DNA of 64,000 nt from Bacillota bacterium (GCA_023412215.1 JAEYNX010000003.1:186001-250000); one strand, 5' to 3'. Counted from the first letter of the stretch, positions 44,754 to 54,175 are shown. Numbers and translations: made by a program. The notes: a model not told the origin generated them from the sequence alone.

Positions 44754-46196
44754 ATGAAAAAATTGTTGTGCGGTATGCTCAGCCTCGCAATGCTGCTGGC
44801 ACTGTTCGCCGGTTGCGCGCAGGCTCCCGCAGCTGAGACTCCGGCATCGTCGGACGAGGCTTCTTCTGCAGCTTCTTCCGAGGCACCTGCAGACGAGAAG
44901 GTTGTACTTAAGTTAGGTAACTGGCCTGAGGATACTCAGACGACCGAAATTGAGCTGTTTAAGGGCTACACCGCGAAATTCCAGGAGACTCATCCCAATG
45001 TAGAGGTTGTTCCCGCTTATTACTTCTATGCGCTGGATACCATCGTTGCGCTGTGTGAATCCGGCCAATGCCCCACTCTCTTCCAGCCTTGGTACACCGA
45101 GACTGACAAGATGGTGAATAACGGCTTCGTAGCCGACATGACCGATTACTTAAATGAGCGCGGCTGGCTCGAAGCGATGAACCCCACCATCAAAGAGGTT
45201 GTTACCAGAAACGGCCGTACCTATGGTATGCCCCGTGACGGTTACGCTCTTGGTTTAATGTTAAACTTGGAACTTTATGAAGAAGCTGGTTTAATGAAGG
45301 ACGGCCTGCCCCAGTACCCCAAGACCTGGGACGAACTGGCTAAGACCGCTCAGACCATTAAGCAGAAGACAGGCCAAGGCGGTTTCTGCCTGCTCGCTAA
45401 CGACAACGCCGGCGGCTGGCACTTCACGAACATCGCTTGGGGCTTCGGCGCCGACCTGATGCTCGTTGGTGCAGACGGCAAAGAGACTGCAAACGTAAAT
45501 ACTCCAGAAGCCATTGCAGCTATGGAGTATGTTAAGAGCTTAAAGTGGACCTATGACTGCTTGACCGCCGACCCGCTTTCTGAGAACTGGGCAACCGGCC
45601 ACGCCAGTGTTGGTACCGGCGCTGCCGCAATGGAAATTGGTGCAAACGACGCCGTAAGCCAGCTCACTCAGGTTAACGGCCTGGCCGTTGACAAGGTTTC
45701 ACTCGTTCCTATGCCTTCCGGCCCCAAGGGCGTAAATATGCTCTCTGGCGGTACTCCTTACATGTTCGCTGCGAACTCCACCCCGGCTCAGCTGAACGCC
45801 GCTCTCGATTTCATTGAGGTTATGGGCAGAAGCCCCGAGGTAACCGATGATGTTAAAGCGGGTATGGACGCCAACAACCAGAACCTCGTAGACTTAGGCG
45901 TTCCCGTAATCCCGAATTTCCCCATCTGGATCAACCCAGATAGAATTAAGCTTAACGACGATTCCGTTGCAAAATACTCAAACGTTGACATGAGACTGTT
46001 CAACGATTATTTCGCAGCAGCCGCGAAGCCCGGTATGATCCGTCTTGAGTACCCGGATGCTCAGCTGCTTTACGGAGAAATCACCAAGGTTCTGCAGGCA
46101 GTAGTTACCGATAAGAACGCTGACGTAGCGGCTCTTATGGCTACCGCAAACAGCAACACGCAGATACTGCTCGACGGCGGTAAATTACCCGAATAA
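44754..46196 (+). CDS. Sugar ABC transporter substrate-binding lipoprotein
   Basis: The 480-residue extracellular lipoprotein captures a sugar for the ABC importer encoded after it. It has a lipoprotein signal (MKKLLCGMLSLAMLLALFAG, then the lipid-modified C21), a short linker rich in S, A, P and E (22-50), and a type I binding-protein fold (LKLGNWPEDTQTTEIELF, YGMPRDGYALGLMLNLELYEEAG). ATG 44754 lies ten bases after AAGGAGG; TTG 44748 is too close. The codon use looks biased toward C-ending and T-ending codons of highly expressed genes, fitting an abundant protein. The substrate is not certain; the downstream GH65 genes suggest an alpha-glucoside. Confidence 0.93.
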   Translation: MKKLLCGMLSLAMLLALFAGCAQAPAAETPASSDEASSAASSEAPADEKVVLKLGNWPEDTQTTEIELFKGYTAKFQETHPNVEVVPAYYFYALDTIVALCESGQCPTLFQPWYTETDKMVNNGFVADMTDYLNERGWLEAMNPTIKEVVTRNGRTYGMPRDGYALGLMLNLELYEEAGLMKDGLPQYPKTWDELAKTAQTIKQKTGQGGFCLLANDNAGGWHFTNIAWGFGADLMLVGADGKETANVNTPEAIAAMEYVKSLKWTYDCLTADPLSENWATGHASVGTGAAAMEIGANDAVSQLTQVNGLAVDKVSLVPMPSGPKGVNMLSGGTPYMFAANSTPAQLNAALDFIEVMGRSPEVTDDVKAGMDANNQNLVDLGVPVIPNFPIWINPDRIKLNDDSVAKYSNVDMRLFNDYFAAAAKPGMIRLEYPDAQLLYGEITKVLQAVVTDKNADVAALMATANSNTQILLDGGKLPE

Positions 46197-46215
46197 CTCA
46201 CAACTGTCACAGAGG

Positions 46216-46287
46216 TATGGGGCTTTTCCGAAAGGTTTAGCCCCATATCAATCTAAATTGCTGCAGCTTAACGGGCAGCAGTTTAGA
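46216..46287 (+). terminator. Two consecutive hairpins after the binding-protein gene
   Basis: TATGGGGCT pairs with AGCCCCATA at 46216-46247, and CTAAATTGCTGC pairs with GCAGCAGTTTAG (one G-T) at 46253-46286. Neither is followed by a good T-run. They probably protect the 3' end of the binding-protein mRNA or reduce, rather than end, transcription into the permease genes. Confidence 0.6.
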
Positions 46288-46307
46288 TAATAGATAAGAG
46301 ACAACAA

Positions 46308-46504
46308 TAATACTAATTTTTCTTTAAAAAAGTGATAAAATCATTTTTTTAATCCCTGCCAAAGGCGGGAAACAGCAACGCAAAGCGTTGCTGTAAAATG
46401 AGTATTAAACGGTAATCCAGCGGCTTAAAAGCCGCCCACGCCGTTTGCATAACGGCGTGTTTGAAATGGGGATTTACCCCATTTCAAATGGAATATAGTA
46501 TAAT
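46308..46504 (+). repeat. Family A element, longest copy (about 197 bp)
   Basis: Ends are TAATACTAATTTTTC and GGAATATAGTATAAT. Hairpins in order are AAAAAAGTGAT/ATCATTTTTTT, CCTGCC/GGCGGG, CAGCAACGC/GCGTTGCTG, GCGGCTT/AAGCCGC, CACGCCGTT/AACGGCGTG, and TTGAAATGGGG/CCCCATTTCAA. The core boundary AAAATGAGTATTA is an inverted match of the left end. It lies between the binding-protein and first permease genes of one operon. Confidence 0.88.
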
Positions 46505-46518
46505 GTGAGGTGAATGTA

Positions 46519-47430
46519 GTGAATAACATCAGTAAGAGTAAGAAAAAAATATCGGTTGAAAATGTTAAGAAGAATATTTCCGGGTGGCTTATAATGCTCC
46601 CTTCTCTTATCCTTTTTGCCTTCTTCGTATGGGAGCCGCTGCTTGAAAGCATTCGCCTTTCATTATATTCAGCAAAAGGAATACGACTTCAGCAATTTGT
46701 CGGTTTCGATAACTACATAAAGGTGTTTGTAAACCCGGACTTTCTTCCCGCACTCGGCAATACCTTCATGTATACCTTATGGTCGCTCATTATAGGCTTT
46801 TTGGTTCCGATTATTATGGCAATCCTTATCACCGAAGCCCCGGCCTTAAAGGGCTTCTTCCGCACAACTGTTTATTTCCCGAATATTATGCCGGGTCTTG
46901 CGACCGCGATGATTTGGGTTTACCTTTTCTCACCCGGCCCCACCGGCGTTTTGAATATCCTGCTTGGTAAGATAGGTATACAACCGCTTGTATGGCTCAA
47001 CAACGCATCTTTTGCTATTCCGATCATTGTAGTTGCGATGACATGGCGTTCGGCTGGCTCCACGGCCCTTATCTATATGGCTGGTGTCGGCGGTATTAAC
47101 CCGGAATTATATGAAGCGGCGACCATCGACGGCGCAAAAACATGGTCGCGCATTTGGAATATAACCCTGCCCCAGATCTTCAGCCTAGGTAAAACCATGT
47201 TGATTTTGCAGATTATCTCGGTATTCCAGGTGCTGTACGAACCGCTGGTTATGACAAACGGCGGCCCGAACAATGCAAGCGCATCGCTTATGCTGGTAGT
47301 TTATCGGTTCGCGTTCCGCGACCTAAACTATCCCACCGGTGCGGCACTTTCCGTAATTATCTGTATCATCCTTGTTTTCCTCACCCTTATTTATTTTAGG
47401 ATGACGAGGGATAAGGATGAGGCAAGGTAG
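46519..47430 (+). CDS. Sugar ABC transporter permease (MalF-like)
   Basis: The 303-residue protein has about six membrane segments and the EAA loop EAATIDGAKTWSRIWNITLP near 199, which contacts the ATPase. It forms the membrane channel with the next permease. GTG 46519 is six to seven bases after GAGGTGA; GTG 46510 in the same frame lies inside that ribosome site. The ribosome site directly follows the right end of a family A element. Confidence 0.93.
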   Translation: MNNISKSKKKISVENVKKNISGWLIMLPSLILFAFFVWEPLLESIRLSLYSAKGIRLQQFVGFDNYIKVFVNPDFLPALGNTFMYTLWSLIIGFLVPIIMAILITEAPALKGFFRTTVYFPNIMPGLATAMIWVYLFSPGPTGVLNILLGKIGIQPLVWLNNASFAIPIIVVAMTWRSAGSTALIYMAGVGGINPELYEAATIDGAKTWSRIWNITLPQIFSLGKTMLILQIISVFQVLYEPLVMTNGGPNNASASLMLVVYRFAFRDLNYPTGAALSVIICIILVFLTLIYFRMTRDKDEAR

Positions 47431-47470
47431 CAACTGGGGTACAATCCTATGAAAAAGGGAGGGCGTTTGA

Positions 47471-48346
47471 GTGTTTAAAAGTTATAAGGGAAAGAATGCC
47501 GGTGTAATACGATTTTACGACCTGCACTCCAAGGCAGTTATCACCGGCATCATCATAATCTTCATCGTTTGTTTGATCATGGCCATCGTTGCATTGTTTC
47601 CCCCCGTGTGGATATTCCTCGCAAGCTTTAAGGATATGAAGGAGTTTCGCCGTGAGCCGACACTTCTTCCTAAAACCTTTAATATTCAGGTGTTTATTGA
47701 CACCTGGACGAAACTGAAGTTCTATAAATTCTACCTTAACTCCTTTATCGCCGTGGCGGGCAGCTGTGTGGCGGCGGTGGTGTTTAACGGGTTGCTGGCC
47801 TATGTGCTGGGTATCCTAAGGCCGAAGGGCCACAAGGTTGTGTTTGGCCTTGTGATGTGGAGCCTGCTCATTCCGGCTACCACCAGTATCGTTGCCCTGT
47901 ACATAAACATCAACAAAATCGGTTTAAACGGTTCCTTTGTACCGATTTGGCTTGCGATGGGCGCCAACGCCTTTTACGTGGTGCTGTTTAAACAGTTCTT
48001 CGAGGGGCTGCCTAAGGATATTCTGGAGGCGGCGACGATAGACGGCTGCGGGAGCCTGCAGATTTTCTTTAAAATCCTGCTGCCGCTCTCAAAATCCATC
48101 ATCATGGTCGTGCTGATCTTCGCGTTTACAGCTGCATGGTCCGACTTCCTGCTGCCTTACCTCTTACTGCAGGGCTCCGGTAACGAAACCGTTATGGTGC
48201 GCCTGTTCATGTTCAGAGCTGCTAAGACGAGCGACGTTGACGTGCTTCGAGCCATCGCGTTCTCCATTGTCCCGCCGGTTGTTATCTTTTCGATCTTCCA
48301 AAAGCAGATTACCGGCAGCGTAATGGCAGGTGCAATAAAAGGGTAG
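47471..48346 (+). CDS. Sugar ABC transporter permease (MalG-like)
   Basis: The 291-residue protein has about six membrane segments and the EAA loop EAATIDGCGSLQIFFKILLP near 188. It is the partner of the previous permease. GTG 47471 follows GGGAGGG by seven bases. No ATPase gene lies in the operon; as in many Firmicutes, a shared MsmX-type ATPase encoded elsewhere is likely. Confidence 0.93.
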   Translation: MFKSYKGKNAGVIRFYDLHSKAVITGIIIIFIVCLIMAIVALFPPVWIFLASFKDMKEFRREPTLLPKTFNIQVFIDTWTKLKFYKFYLNSFIAVAGSCVAAVVFNGLLAYVLGILRPKGHKVVFGLVMWSLLIPATTSIVALYININKIGLNGSFVPIWLAMGANAFYVVLFKQFFEGLPKDILEAATIDGCGSLQIFFKILLPLSKSIIMVVLIFAFTAAWSDFLLPYLLLQGSGNETVMVRLFMFRAAKTSDVDVLRAIAFSIVPPVVIFSIFQKQITGSVMAGAIKG

Positions 48347-48469
48347 CCTATTTTATTCTACATTCAACCCTTATTATTCTCTTGCTGTGCGTAATAAGGC
48401 AAAAATAATGAACATTTCCCGAAGAAGAATCTTGCGCCGACGCGCAGCGGCAGATTGGAATTAAGTTAT

Positions 48470-50755
48470 ATGGCTAAGATAGCGGATAGATATTACATAG
48501 GCCACCCATGGATGATTGTGGAAGAGGGCTTTAATCCGGAGTACGCACTGGTTTCCGAGTCGGTTTTTTCTTTAGGCAACGAGCACATGGGCGTGAGAGG
48601 GTATTTCGACGAGGGGTACGGCAACAGTACCCTGCAGGGCAGCTACATGAGCGGCGTTTACGAAGAGGCGCCGGGCGCCCAAAGCGGTTATAGGGGCATG
48701 GTGGATAAAACCTACTTCATGGTCAACACCGTAGATTGGCTCGCCTTTAAACCGGAGCTTGACGGCGAGACCCTCGACCTCGCAACCAGCAAATTTACTG
48801 ATTTTAAACGTGTTTTAGACCTTCGCACCGGCTTGCTTACCCGCAGCTTTGTGTGGGTTACCCGCTCGGGCAAGGAGCTTAAGCTTACCTTCGAGCGCTT
48901 TTTATCGATGCAGAGTGTCCGCTTCGGCGGGCAGCGGGTGACGATGCAGCCTTTAAATTTCAGCGGCAGCATCACCGTATATGCGGGCTTGGATTTCTCT
49001 AGGCCCCATGTAACCGTCGGCAGGAACCTGTGGAACGTTTTTGAGTCCTCCTGCAAAGATAACGTGTGCAGCATGCTGGCACAAACTCAGACCAGCGGCA
49101 AGGCCGTGTTTGCAACCTGCAGTTTTACAGGCGATATCGCCTCCTGCGCACCGCAGCCCTTTGAGGATAAAAAGGCGGCGGTAGAGCTGACGGTGCCGCT
49201 TACACAGGGTAAAGAGTCGGTGGTTACGCGTCTGTACGAAAGCCTTGCATTCCCCGGGGCGGTGGGTGAAACCGAGCAGGCGGAGTGTGCCGCCGCAGGC
49301 GAAGCGCTGCTTACGGCGGACTACGACAGCTTATTAAAGCTTTCGGTCGCTTGGTGGGAGGCCGCATGGCGCCGCTCGGACATTGAGATTCGGGGCGACG
49401 ACCTAAACCAGCAGGGCATACGCTTTTGCATCTTTCAGATGCACCAGACCTACCACGGCGCGGAAGAAAGCTCGGTGATCGGGGCCAAGGGGCTTACGGG
49501 TGAGGCCTATAACGGCAACACCTTCTGGGACACCGAGACCTACTGCCTGCCGTTTTATCTGTTCGATAACCCCGAGGCGGCCAGAACACTGCTGGTGTTC
49601 CGGTACAATACGCTCGACAGCGCGCGCAGAAGGGCAAAGGCACTCGACTGCGAGGGCGCGTTTTACCCCATTGCCACCATCAGCGGCGAGGAGTGCTGCA
49701 CCCTATGGCAGCACGCGAGCCTGCAGCTGCAGCCGTCCACTGCCGTAGCGTACGGCATCTGGCATTATGTAAAGCTTACAAACGATACGGCGTTTTTATA
49801 CCGTTACGGCGCAGAGATGCTGGCAGAGATCTGCCGCATGCTCGTAACGCGCGGCGATTTCAGTTCCAGTGGCCTCTACGGCTACTACGGTGTTATGGGC
49901 CCCGATGAGTTCCAGATGATGGTGAACAACAACTGCTATACCAACTACATGGGCAAGGTCACCCTGGAGTATGCTCTTGAGGTGTTCGAGCAGATGAAGA
50001 AGGACGCCCCCGCGCAGTACGGCGCGCTTGCCAAAGCCATCCACCTGCGGGAGGAGGAGTTTGCCCGCTGGAAGGTCATCGCCGGGAAGATGTTTATCCC
50101 CTACGACGATACCACCAAGCTGTTTGAGCAACATGAGGGCTTCTACAACCTACCGCATATAGAGGTAGACAGCATCCCGATAGAGGACTTTCCGCTCTAC
50201 CACCACTGGACGTACGACCGCATCTACCGCAACGACATGATCAAGCAGCCCGATGTGCTGATGATGTTGCTGTTGTACAGTGCCCGTTTTACGCAGGAGC
50301 AGAAGCTTAAAAACTATGAGTTTTACGAGCCAAAGTGTATCCACGAAAGCTCTCTTTCCCCCTCGGTGCACTCCATTCTGGCGTGCGAGCTGGGCAAGTA
50401 TCAGGAGGCCTACGATTTCTTCGGCTTTGCCACCCGCATGGATTTAGACAACTACAACCGCAACTCAGGTGAAGGCCTGCATACCACCTCGATTGCCGCC
50501 GCATGGATGAACATTGTTTACGGCTTCGGCGGCCTGCGGTCGGACGGTGAGATCATCAGCCTGTCGCCCACCATTCCGGAGGCGTGGCAGTCTTACACCT
50601 TCCGCTTCCTTACGGGCGGAGAGGTTGTCGTGGTGCGCATAGACAAAACCCATCTTCACCTTGCAACAGTCAGCGGCAAAGAGGTTGCGCTTTTGGTATA
50701 CGGCGAGAAAACAACGGTTGGCCCTGAGCTATCCATTCGTTTGCATAACGATTAA
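48470..50755 (+). CDS. GH65 family glycoside phosphorylase (first of two)
   Basis: GH65 enzymes split alpha-glucosides with phosphate into beta-glucose 1-phosphate and a sugar (maltose, trehalose, kojibiose, nigerose and others). The 761-residue protein has GNEHMGVRGYFDEGY near 31, an (alpha/alpha)6 barrel, the general-acid motif GPDEFQMMVNNNCYTNY near 478 (Glu is the likely acid), and the phosphate-binding motif HESSLSPSVHS near 625. The residue after DEF is Gln, where the second enzyme and most relatives have His. The substrate cannot be set by eye. The start ATG 48470 has only a weak ribosome site. Confidence 0.9.
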   Translation: MAKIADRYYIGHPWMIVEEGFNPEYALVSESVFSLGNEHMGVRGYFDEGYGNSTLQGSYMSGVYEEAPGAQSGYRGMVDKTYFMVNTVDWLAFKPELDGETLDLATSKFTDFKRVLDLRTGLLTRSFVWVTRSGKELKLTFERFLSMQSVRFGGQRVTMQPLNFSGSITVYAGLDFSRPHVTVGRNLWNVFESSCKDNVCSMLAQTQTSGKAVFATCSFTGDIASCAPQPFEDKKAAVELTVPLTQGKESVVTRLYESLAFPGAVGETEQAECAAAGEALLTADYDSLLKLSVAWWEAAWRRSDIEIRGDDLNQQGIRFCIFQMHQTYHGAEESSVIGAKGLTGEAYNGNTFWDTETYCLPFYLFDNPEAARTLLVFRYNTLDSARRRAKALDCEGAFYPIATISGEECCTLWQHASLQLQPSTAVAYGIWHYVKLTNDTAFLYRYGAEMLAEICRMLVTRGDFSSSGLYGYYGVMGPDEFQMMVNNNCYTNYMGKVTLEYALEVFEQMKKDAPAQYGALAKAIHLREEEFARWKVIAGKMFIPYDDTTKLFEQHEGFYNLPHIEVDSIPIEDFPLYHHWTYDRIYRNDMIKQPDVLMMLLLYSARFTQEQKLKNYEFYEPKCIHESSLSPSVHSILACELGKYQEAYDFFGFATRMDLDNYNRNSGEGLHTTSIAAAWMNIVYGFGGLRSDGEIISLSPTIPEAWQSYTFRFLTGGEVVVVRIDKTHLHLATVSGKEVALLVYGEKTTVGPELSIRLHND

Positions 50756-50764
50756 CAGCCTCAA

Positions 50765-50801
50765 GGAAGATAGCGCAGGCAGCCATGCTTGTGCTATTTC
50801 C
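50765..50801 (+). other. Hairpin between the two GH65 genes
   Basis: GGAAGATAGCGCA pairs with TGTGCTATTTCC (one bulge, one G-T) with a 12-base loop. No T-run follows, so it more likely affects mRNA processing than ends transcription. Confidence 0.5.
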
Positions 50802-50857
50802 ATGTATGACGGTCTGATGTGTGAAATTGCAAGGAAAAGGGGAGTATTCCGTAAAAT

Positions 50858-53044
50858 ATGGAGTGGAAGATAGAAGAATCCGCCTGCCGTGAGGAGGAGA
50901 TCGCCGACCTTGGCAACCGTTACCTCATCGGCAACGGCTATATGGGCGTGCGCGGCACGCTCGATGAATACCGCAAGCAGCAGCTTGTAGCGGTAAACCT
51001 TGCGGGTATCTACGATAAGGCAGGCGACGGTTGGCGGGAGCCGCTGAACGCGCCCAACGGCCTGTATGCCTTTGTCTCTTACAAAGAAATCGATTACACA
51101 CTCCCCCAAAAGGAGCCGCGGGCGCATACCCAGTGTTTAGACTTCAGACGCGCGCTGTTTTCGCGCAAAACGGTGTGGGATACGCCCGACGGAGCGCTTA
51201 CGGTGGAAAGTGAGCGTTTTGCGGGGATGCACAACTGCCACCTGCTGGTTCAGCGCCTGAGCGTCACCGCGGCATTTGACGGCGAGCTTACACTTACCGC
51301 AGGCATCGACGGCGATGTGTGGGACATCAACGGCCCGCACTATGCCAAGATCACCGCACAGGACGAAGGGGATGCCCTTACCGTTATGGCAGTGGCGGGC
51401 GAAACGGGCGCGCGGGTCGCTGTTTGCGAGTACACACTGGCCCCGGAAGGCTGTGTCGCAGGCGTTACCTGCGAGCAAAACCTGCTCACCAGACGATACA
51501 CGATTGCCGCAAAGGCGGGGCAGACCTATCCCTTTGCGCGGTTTATCGCCATATATACCACCCATGATACCGAAGCCCCCGAGGCGGCCGCGAAGTCCTG
51601 TGCCAAACTGGCCCTGCAGCAGGGGATGGCTTCCGAGCTGAAAGAGCACGTCGCCGCGTGGGAGAGGCTGTGGAGCATGTCCGAGGTGCTGATTGAAGGG
51701 GATGACGGCGCCATGCGGGCGCTCAACTACTCCCTTTACCACCTGCACTGCATCGCGCCGCGCCACAGCAAGAGCATGTCTATCCCCGCACGCGGGCTTT
51801 CGGGCCAAACCTATAAGGGTGCGGTGTTTTGGGATACCGAGATGTTCATGCTCGATTTCTTTCTTTACACCGAACCGCAAACCGCAAGAACCCTGCTAAA
51901 GTACCGCATCGACAGCTTGGAGGGGGCGCTCAACAAGGCGCGTTCTTACGGGCTGGAGGGTGCTTTCTATGCGTGGGAGAGCCAGGAGGGCGGGTTTGAT
52001 GCCTGCTCCGACTATAACGTTACCGACGTGTTCACCGGCAGGCCGATGCGTACCTTCTTTAAGGATAAGCAGATACACATCTCGTCGGCGGTGGCTTACG
52101 CCATCATGAAGTATGTGCGCGATGCGGGCGATCTTTCGCTGCTCATCGATGGTGGTGCGCGGGTGCTTGTGGAGTGCGCAAGGTTTTACCGCTCCTGCAT
52201 GGTCAAGCGCGTGAACAACAGCCGCTATGAGCTGTGGGATGTGATCGGCCCCGACGAGTACCACGAGCGTGTCAACAACAACGCCTACACCAACCGCATG
52301 GCGCGTTTTACATTGCTTGCCGCCATAGACGCGGTAAAGCTGCTGCGCATCGCCTCGGAAGAGGCTTATCAGGCGCTCACTGAGCGTTACGCGCTCGAGA
52401 CCGAGCTTGCGGCGTTTGAAGAGGCGGCGGATAAGCTGTTTATCCCGCAGCCGGACGCACACACCGGCATCATCGAGCAGTTTAGCGGCTATTATGAGCT
52501 GGAGGAGACCACCCCCGCCGAGCTGAAAACACGGCTGCTGCACCCCAAGGAGTACTGGGGCGGCGCCTACGGCATCGCCTCTCACACCAAGGTGATCAAG
52601 CAGGCGGATGTCGTAACCATGCTTACGCTGTTCGCCGATGAATACAGCGACGAGGTTCGCAAAAACAACTGGGAGTATTACGAGCCGCGCACCGAGCACG
52701 GTTCTTCGCTCAGCGCCTGTATGTACGCCCTGTTGGCCTGTACCTTCGGGCGGCAGGAGCTCGCCTACCCCTATTTTATCAAAACAGCCAATGCCGACCT
52801 TGCGGGCGGCGGCAAGCAGTGGGCAGGCCTTGTATATATCGGCGGCACCCACCCTGCCGCGGCGGGTGGCGCGTGGATGACGGCGATCAAGGGCTTTGCG
52901 GGCCTTACCACCGCAGGCGGCAGCGTACAGGTGTGCCCCAGGCTGCCGGACGGCTGGAAGCGGCTTTCGTTTAAGGTTTGCCTGCGCGGGGAGACCTATT
53001 GGGTAGACATCCAGAATGGGCAGAGCACCGTCGCTAAGCTGTAA
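50858..53044 (+). CDS. GH65 family glycoside phosphorylase (second of two)
   Basis: The 728-residue protein has the same plan as its neighbour: NRYLIGNGYMGVRGTLDEY near 21, the general-acid motif GPDEYHERVNNNAYTNR near 464 with the usual DEYH, and HGSSLSACMYALLAC near 613 for phosphate binding. The two GH65 proteins are clearly different, so they probably act on different linkages or acceptors. A terminator hairpin follows. ATG 50858 follows AAGGAAAAGGGGAG. Confidence 0.92.
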   Translation: MEWKIEESACREEEIADLGNRYLIGNGYMGVRGTLDEYRKQQLVAVNLAGIYDKAGDGWREPLNAPNGLYAFVSYKEIDYTLPQKEPRAHTQCLDFRRALFSRKTVWDTPDGALTVESERFAGMHNCHLLVQRLSVTAAFDGELTLTAGIDGDVWDINGPHYAKITAQDEGDALTVMAVAGETGARVAVCEYTLAPEGCVAGVTCEQNLLTRRYTIAAKAGQTYPFARFIAIYTTHDTEAPEAAAKSCAKLALQQGMASELKEHVAAWERLWSMSEVLIEGDDGAMRALNYSLYHLHCIAPRHSKSMSIPARGLSGQTYKGAVFWDTEMFMLDFFLYTEPQTARTLLKYRIDSLEGALNKARSYGLEGAFYAWESQEGGFDACSDYNVTDVFTGRPMRTFFKDKQIHISSAVAYAIMKYVRDAGDLSLLIDGGARVLVECARFYRSCMVKRVNNSRYELWDVIGPDEYHERVNNNAYTNRMARFTLLAAIDAVKLLRIASEEAYQALTERYALETELAAFEEAADKLFIPQPDAHTGIIEQFSGYYELEETTPAELKTRLLHPKEYWGGAYGIASHTKVIKQADVVTMLTLFADEYSDEVRKNNWEYYEPRTEHGSSLSACMYALLACTFGRQELAYPYFIKTANADLAGGGKQWAGLVYIGGTHPAAAGGAWMTAIKGFAGLTTAGGSVQVCPRLPDGWKRLSFKVCLRGETYWVDIQNGQSTVAKL

Positions 53045-53065
53045 AAAGCACACACAATCAATAAA

Positions 53066-53099
53066 ACAGGCATAGGACGCAAACGCACCCTATGCCTGT
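53066..53099. terminator. Bidirectional terminator between GH65 and lacI
   Basis: ACAGGCATAGG pairs with CCTATGCCTGT (11 bp) with a 12-base loop, between genes that converge. Confidence 0.75.
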
Positions 53100-53123
53100 C
53101 ATAGAAAATCCTTTTATGTAGTT

Positions 53124-54137
53124 TTACAGGATACTTTTTACACTGTTGCGCTTCGCTAAGCTCACCGGCAGGATGACCTCACGCTCTAAGATGGGCAGCC
53201 CCTCAAGGCGCTTCATCATAAACTCCACCGCGATACGGCCCTTTTCAGCGGCGTCCTGATGTACGGTGGTGAGCGCCGGTGTGGTAAGGCGGCAAAGGCT
53301 GATATCATCGAAGCCCACTACCGAGATGTCGTCCGGCACATGCAGCCCGCTTTCCTGCAGGCCCGCCATAATGCCGGCGGCAAGGATGTCTGCGGTCGCA
53401 AACACGGCGGTGATCCCGTTAATCCGTGAAAGCCGCTTGCCCAAGGCAATGCCCTTATCCACCGTAATCTCGTGCTCAAAAACATATTCGGGCTTAAACT
53501 GCAGCCCGTGGTCGTAAAGGGCCTGTTTATACCCCTTCAAACGCTCGCTTACAACGCCGCGCGGATGGATAACGGGCGAGGCGAAGATAATTTCCTTGTG
53601 GCCCTTGTCGATCAGGTATTTGGTGGCGATGTAGCCGCCCTTGTAATCCTCGAGGCCGACATTCTGCACGTTAGGGTAGTCGATGTAGCTGTCTATCAGC
53701 ACGATGGGGATGTTCACCGCTTTCAGAGTTTGAAAGAACTCATCCTCAAACATACCGGTAAAGAACATGCCGTCCACATTCCAGTTTTTTAAAAAAGCCA
53801 CCAGATCGTTGCTGTCCTCAACGGTGCGCAGCATCAGATAGTACCCGTTTTCGCGCAAAACCTGTTCGATAGACCCAATGAACGCCGAATGAAACGGGTC
53901 TTCCACGAAGCTGCCGCTCGCCTTGGGCACCAGATGGTTGATCATCCCCACCACCTTGGAGGAATTGGACACCAAGGCGCGTGCCGACATGTTTGGCGTA
54001 TAGTCAAGGCGCTTGATAATTTCATTAATCTTATTGATCGTTTCGGGAGATACGCGGGAAGATTTCCCGTGAATAACGTTAGACACGGTGGTGTAGCTAA
54101 CCCCGGCCTCTTTTGCAATATCTTTAATGGTAGCCAT
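53124..54137 (-). CDS. LacI family transcriptional regulator
   Basis: The 337-residue repressor has the N-terminal HTH and hinge (MATIKDIAKEAGVSYTTVSN, then YTPNMSARALVSNSSKVVG near 51) and a periplasmic-binding-protein-like core with GFDDISLCRLTTPALTTVHQD near 276. It is flanked by the GH65 and beta-PGM genes. A 14-bp operator nearly identical to that at the importer promoter lies 25 bases before its start, so it probably represses the importer operon, itself and perhaps pgmB until a sugar is present. Confidence 0.95.
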   Translation of the reverse strand: MATIKDIAKEAGVSYTTVSNVIHGKSSRVSPETINKINEIIKRLDYTPNMSARALVSNSSKVVGMINHLVPKASGSFVEDPFHSAFIGSIEQVLRENGYYLMLRTVEDSNDLVAFLKNWNVDGMFFTGMFEDEFFQTLKAVNIPIVLIDSYIDYPNVQNVGLEDYKGGYIATKYLIDKGHKEIIFASPVIHPRGVVSERLKGYKQALYDHGLQFKPEYVFEHEITVDKGIALGKRLSRINGITAVFATADILAAGIMAGLQESGLHVPDDISVVGFDDISLCRLTTPALTTVHQDAAEKGRIAVEFMMKRLEGLPILEREVILPVSLAKRNSVKSIL

Positions 54138-54161
54138 AACACAGACACCCCCTAACCTTTA

Positions 54162-54175
54162 GTTTAACGTACAAC
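54162..54175. promoter_or_regulatory. LacI-type operator between lacI and pgmB
   Basis: GTTTAACGTACAAC matches the reverse complement of the importer operator at 13 of 14 positions. On the minus strand it overlaps the -10 (TAAACT) of a plausible lacI promoter whose -35 is TTGAAA with a 17-base spacer. It also lies upstream of pgmB, so one bound repressor could affect both directions. Confidence 0.65.
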
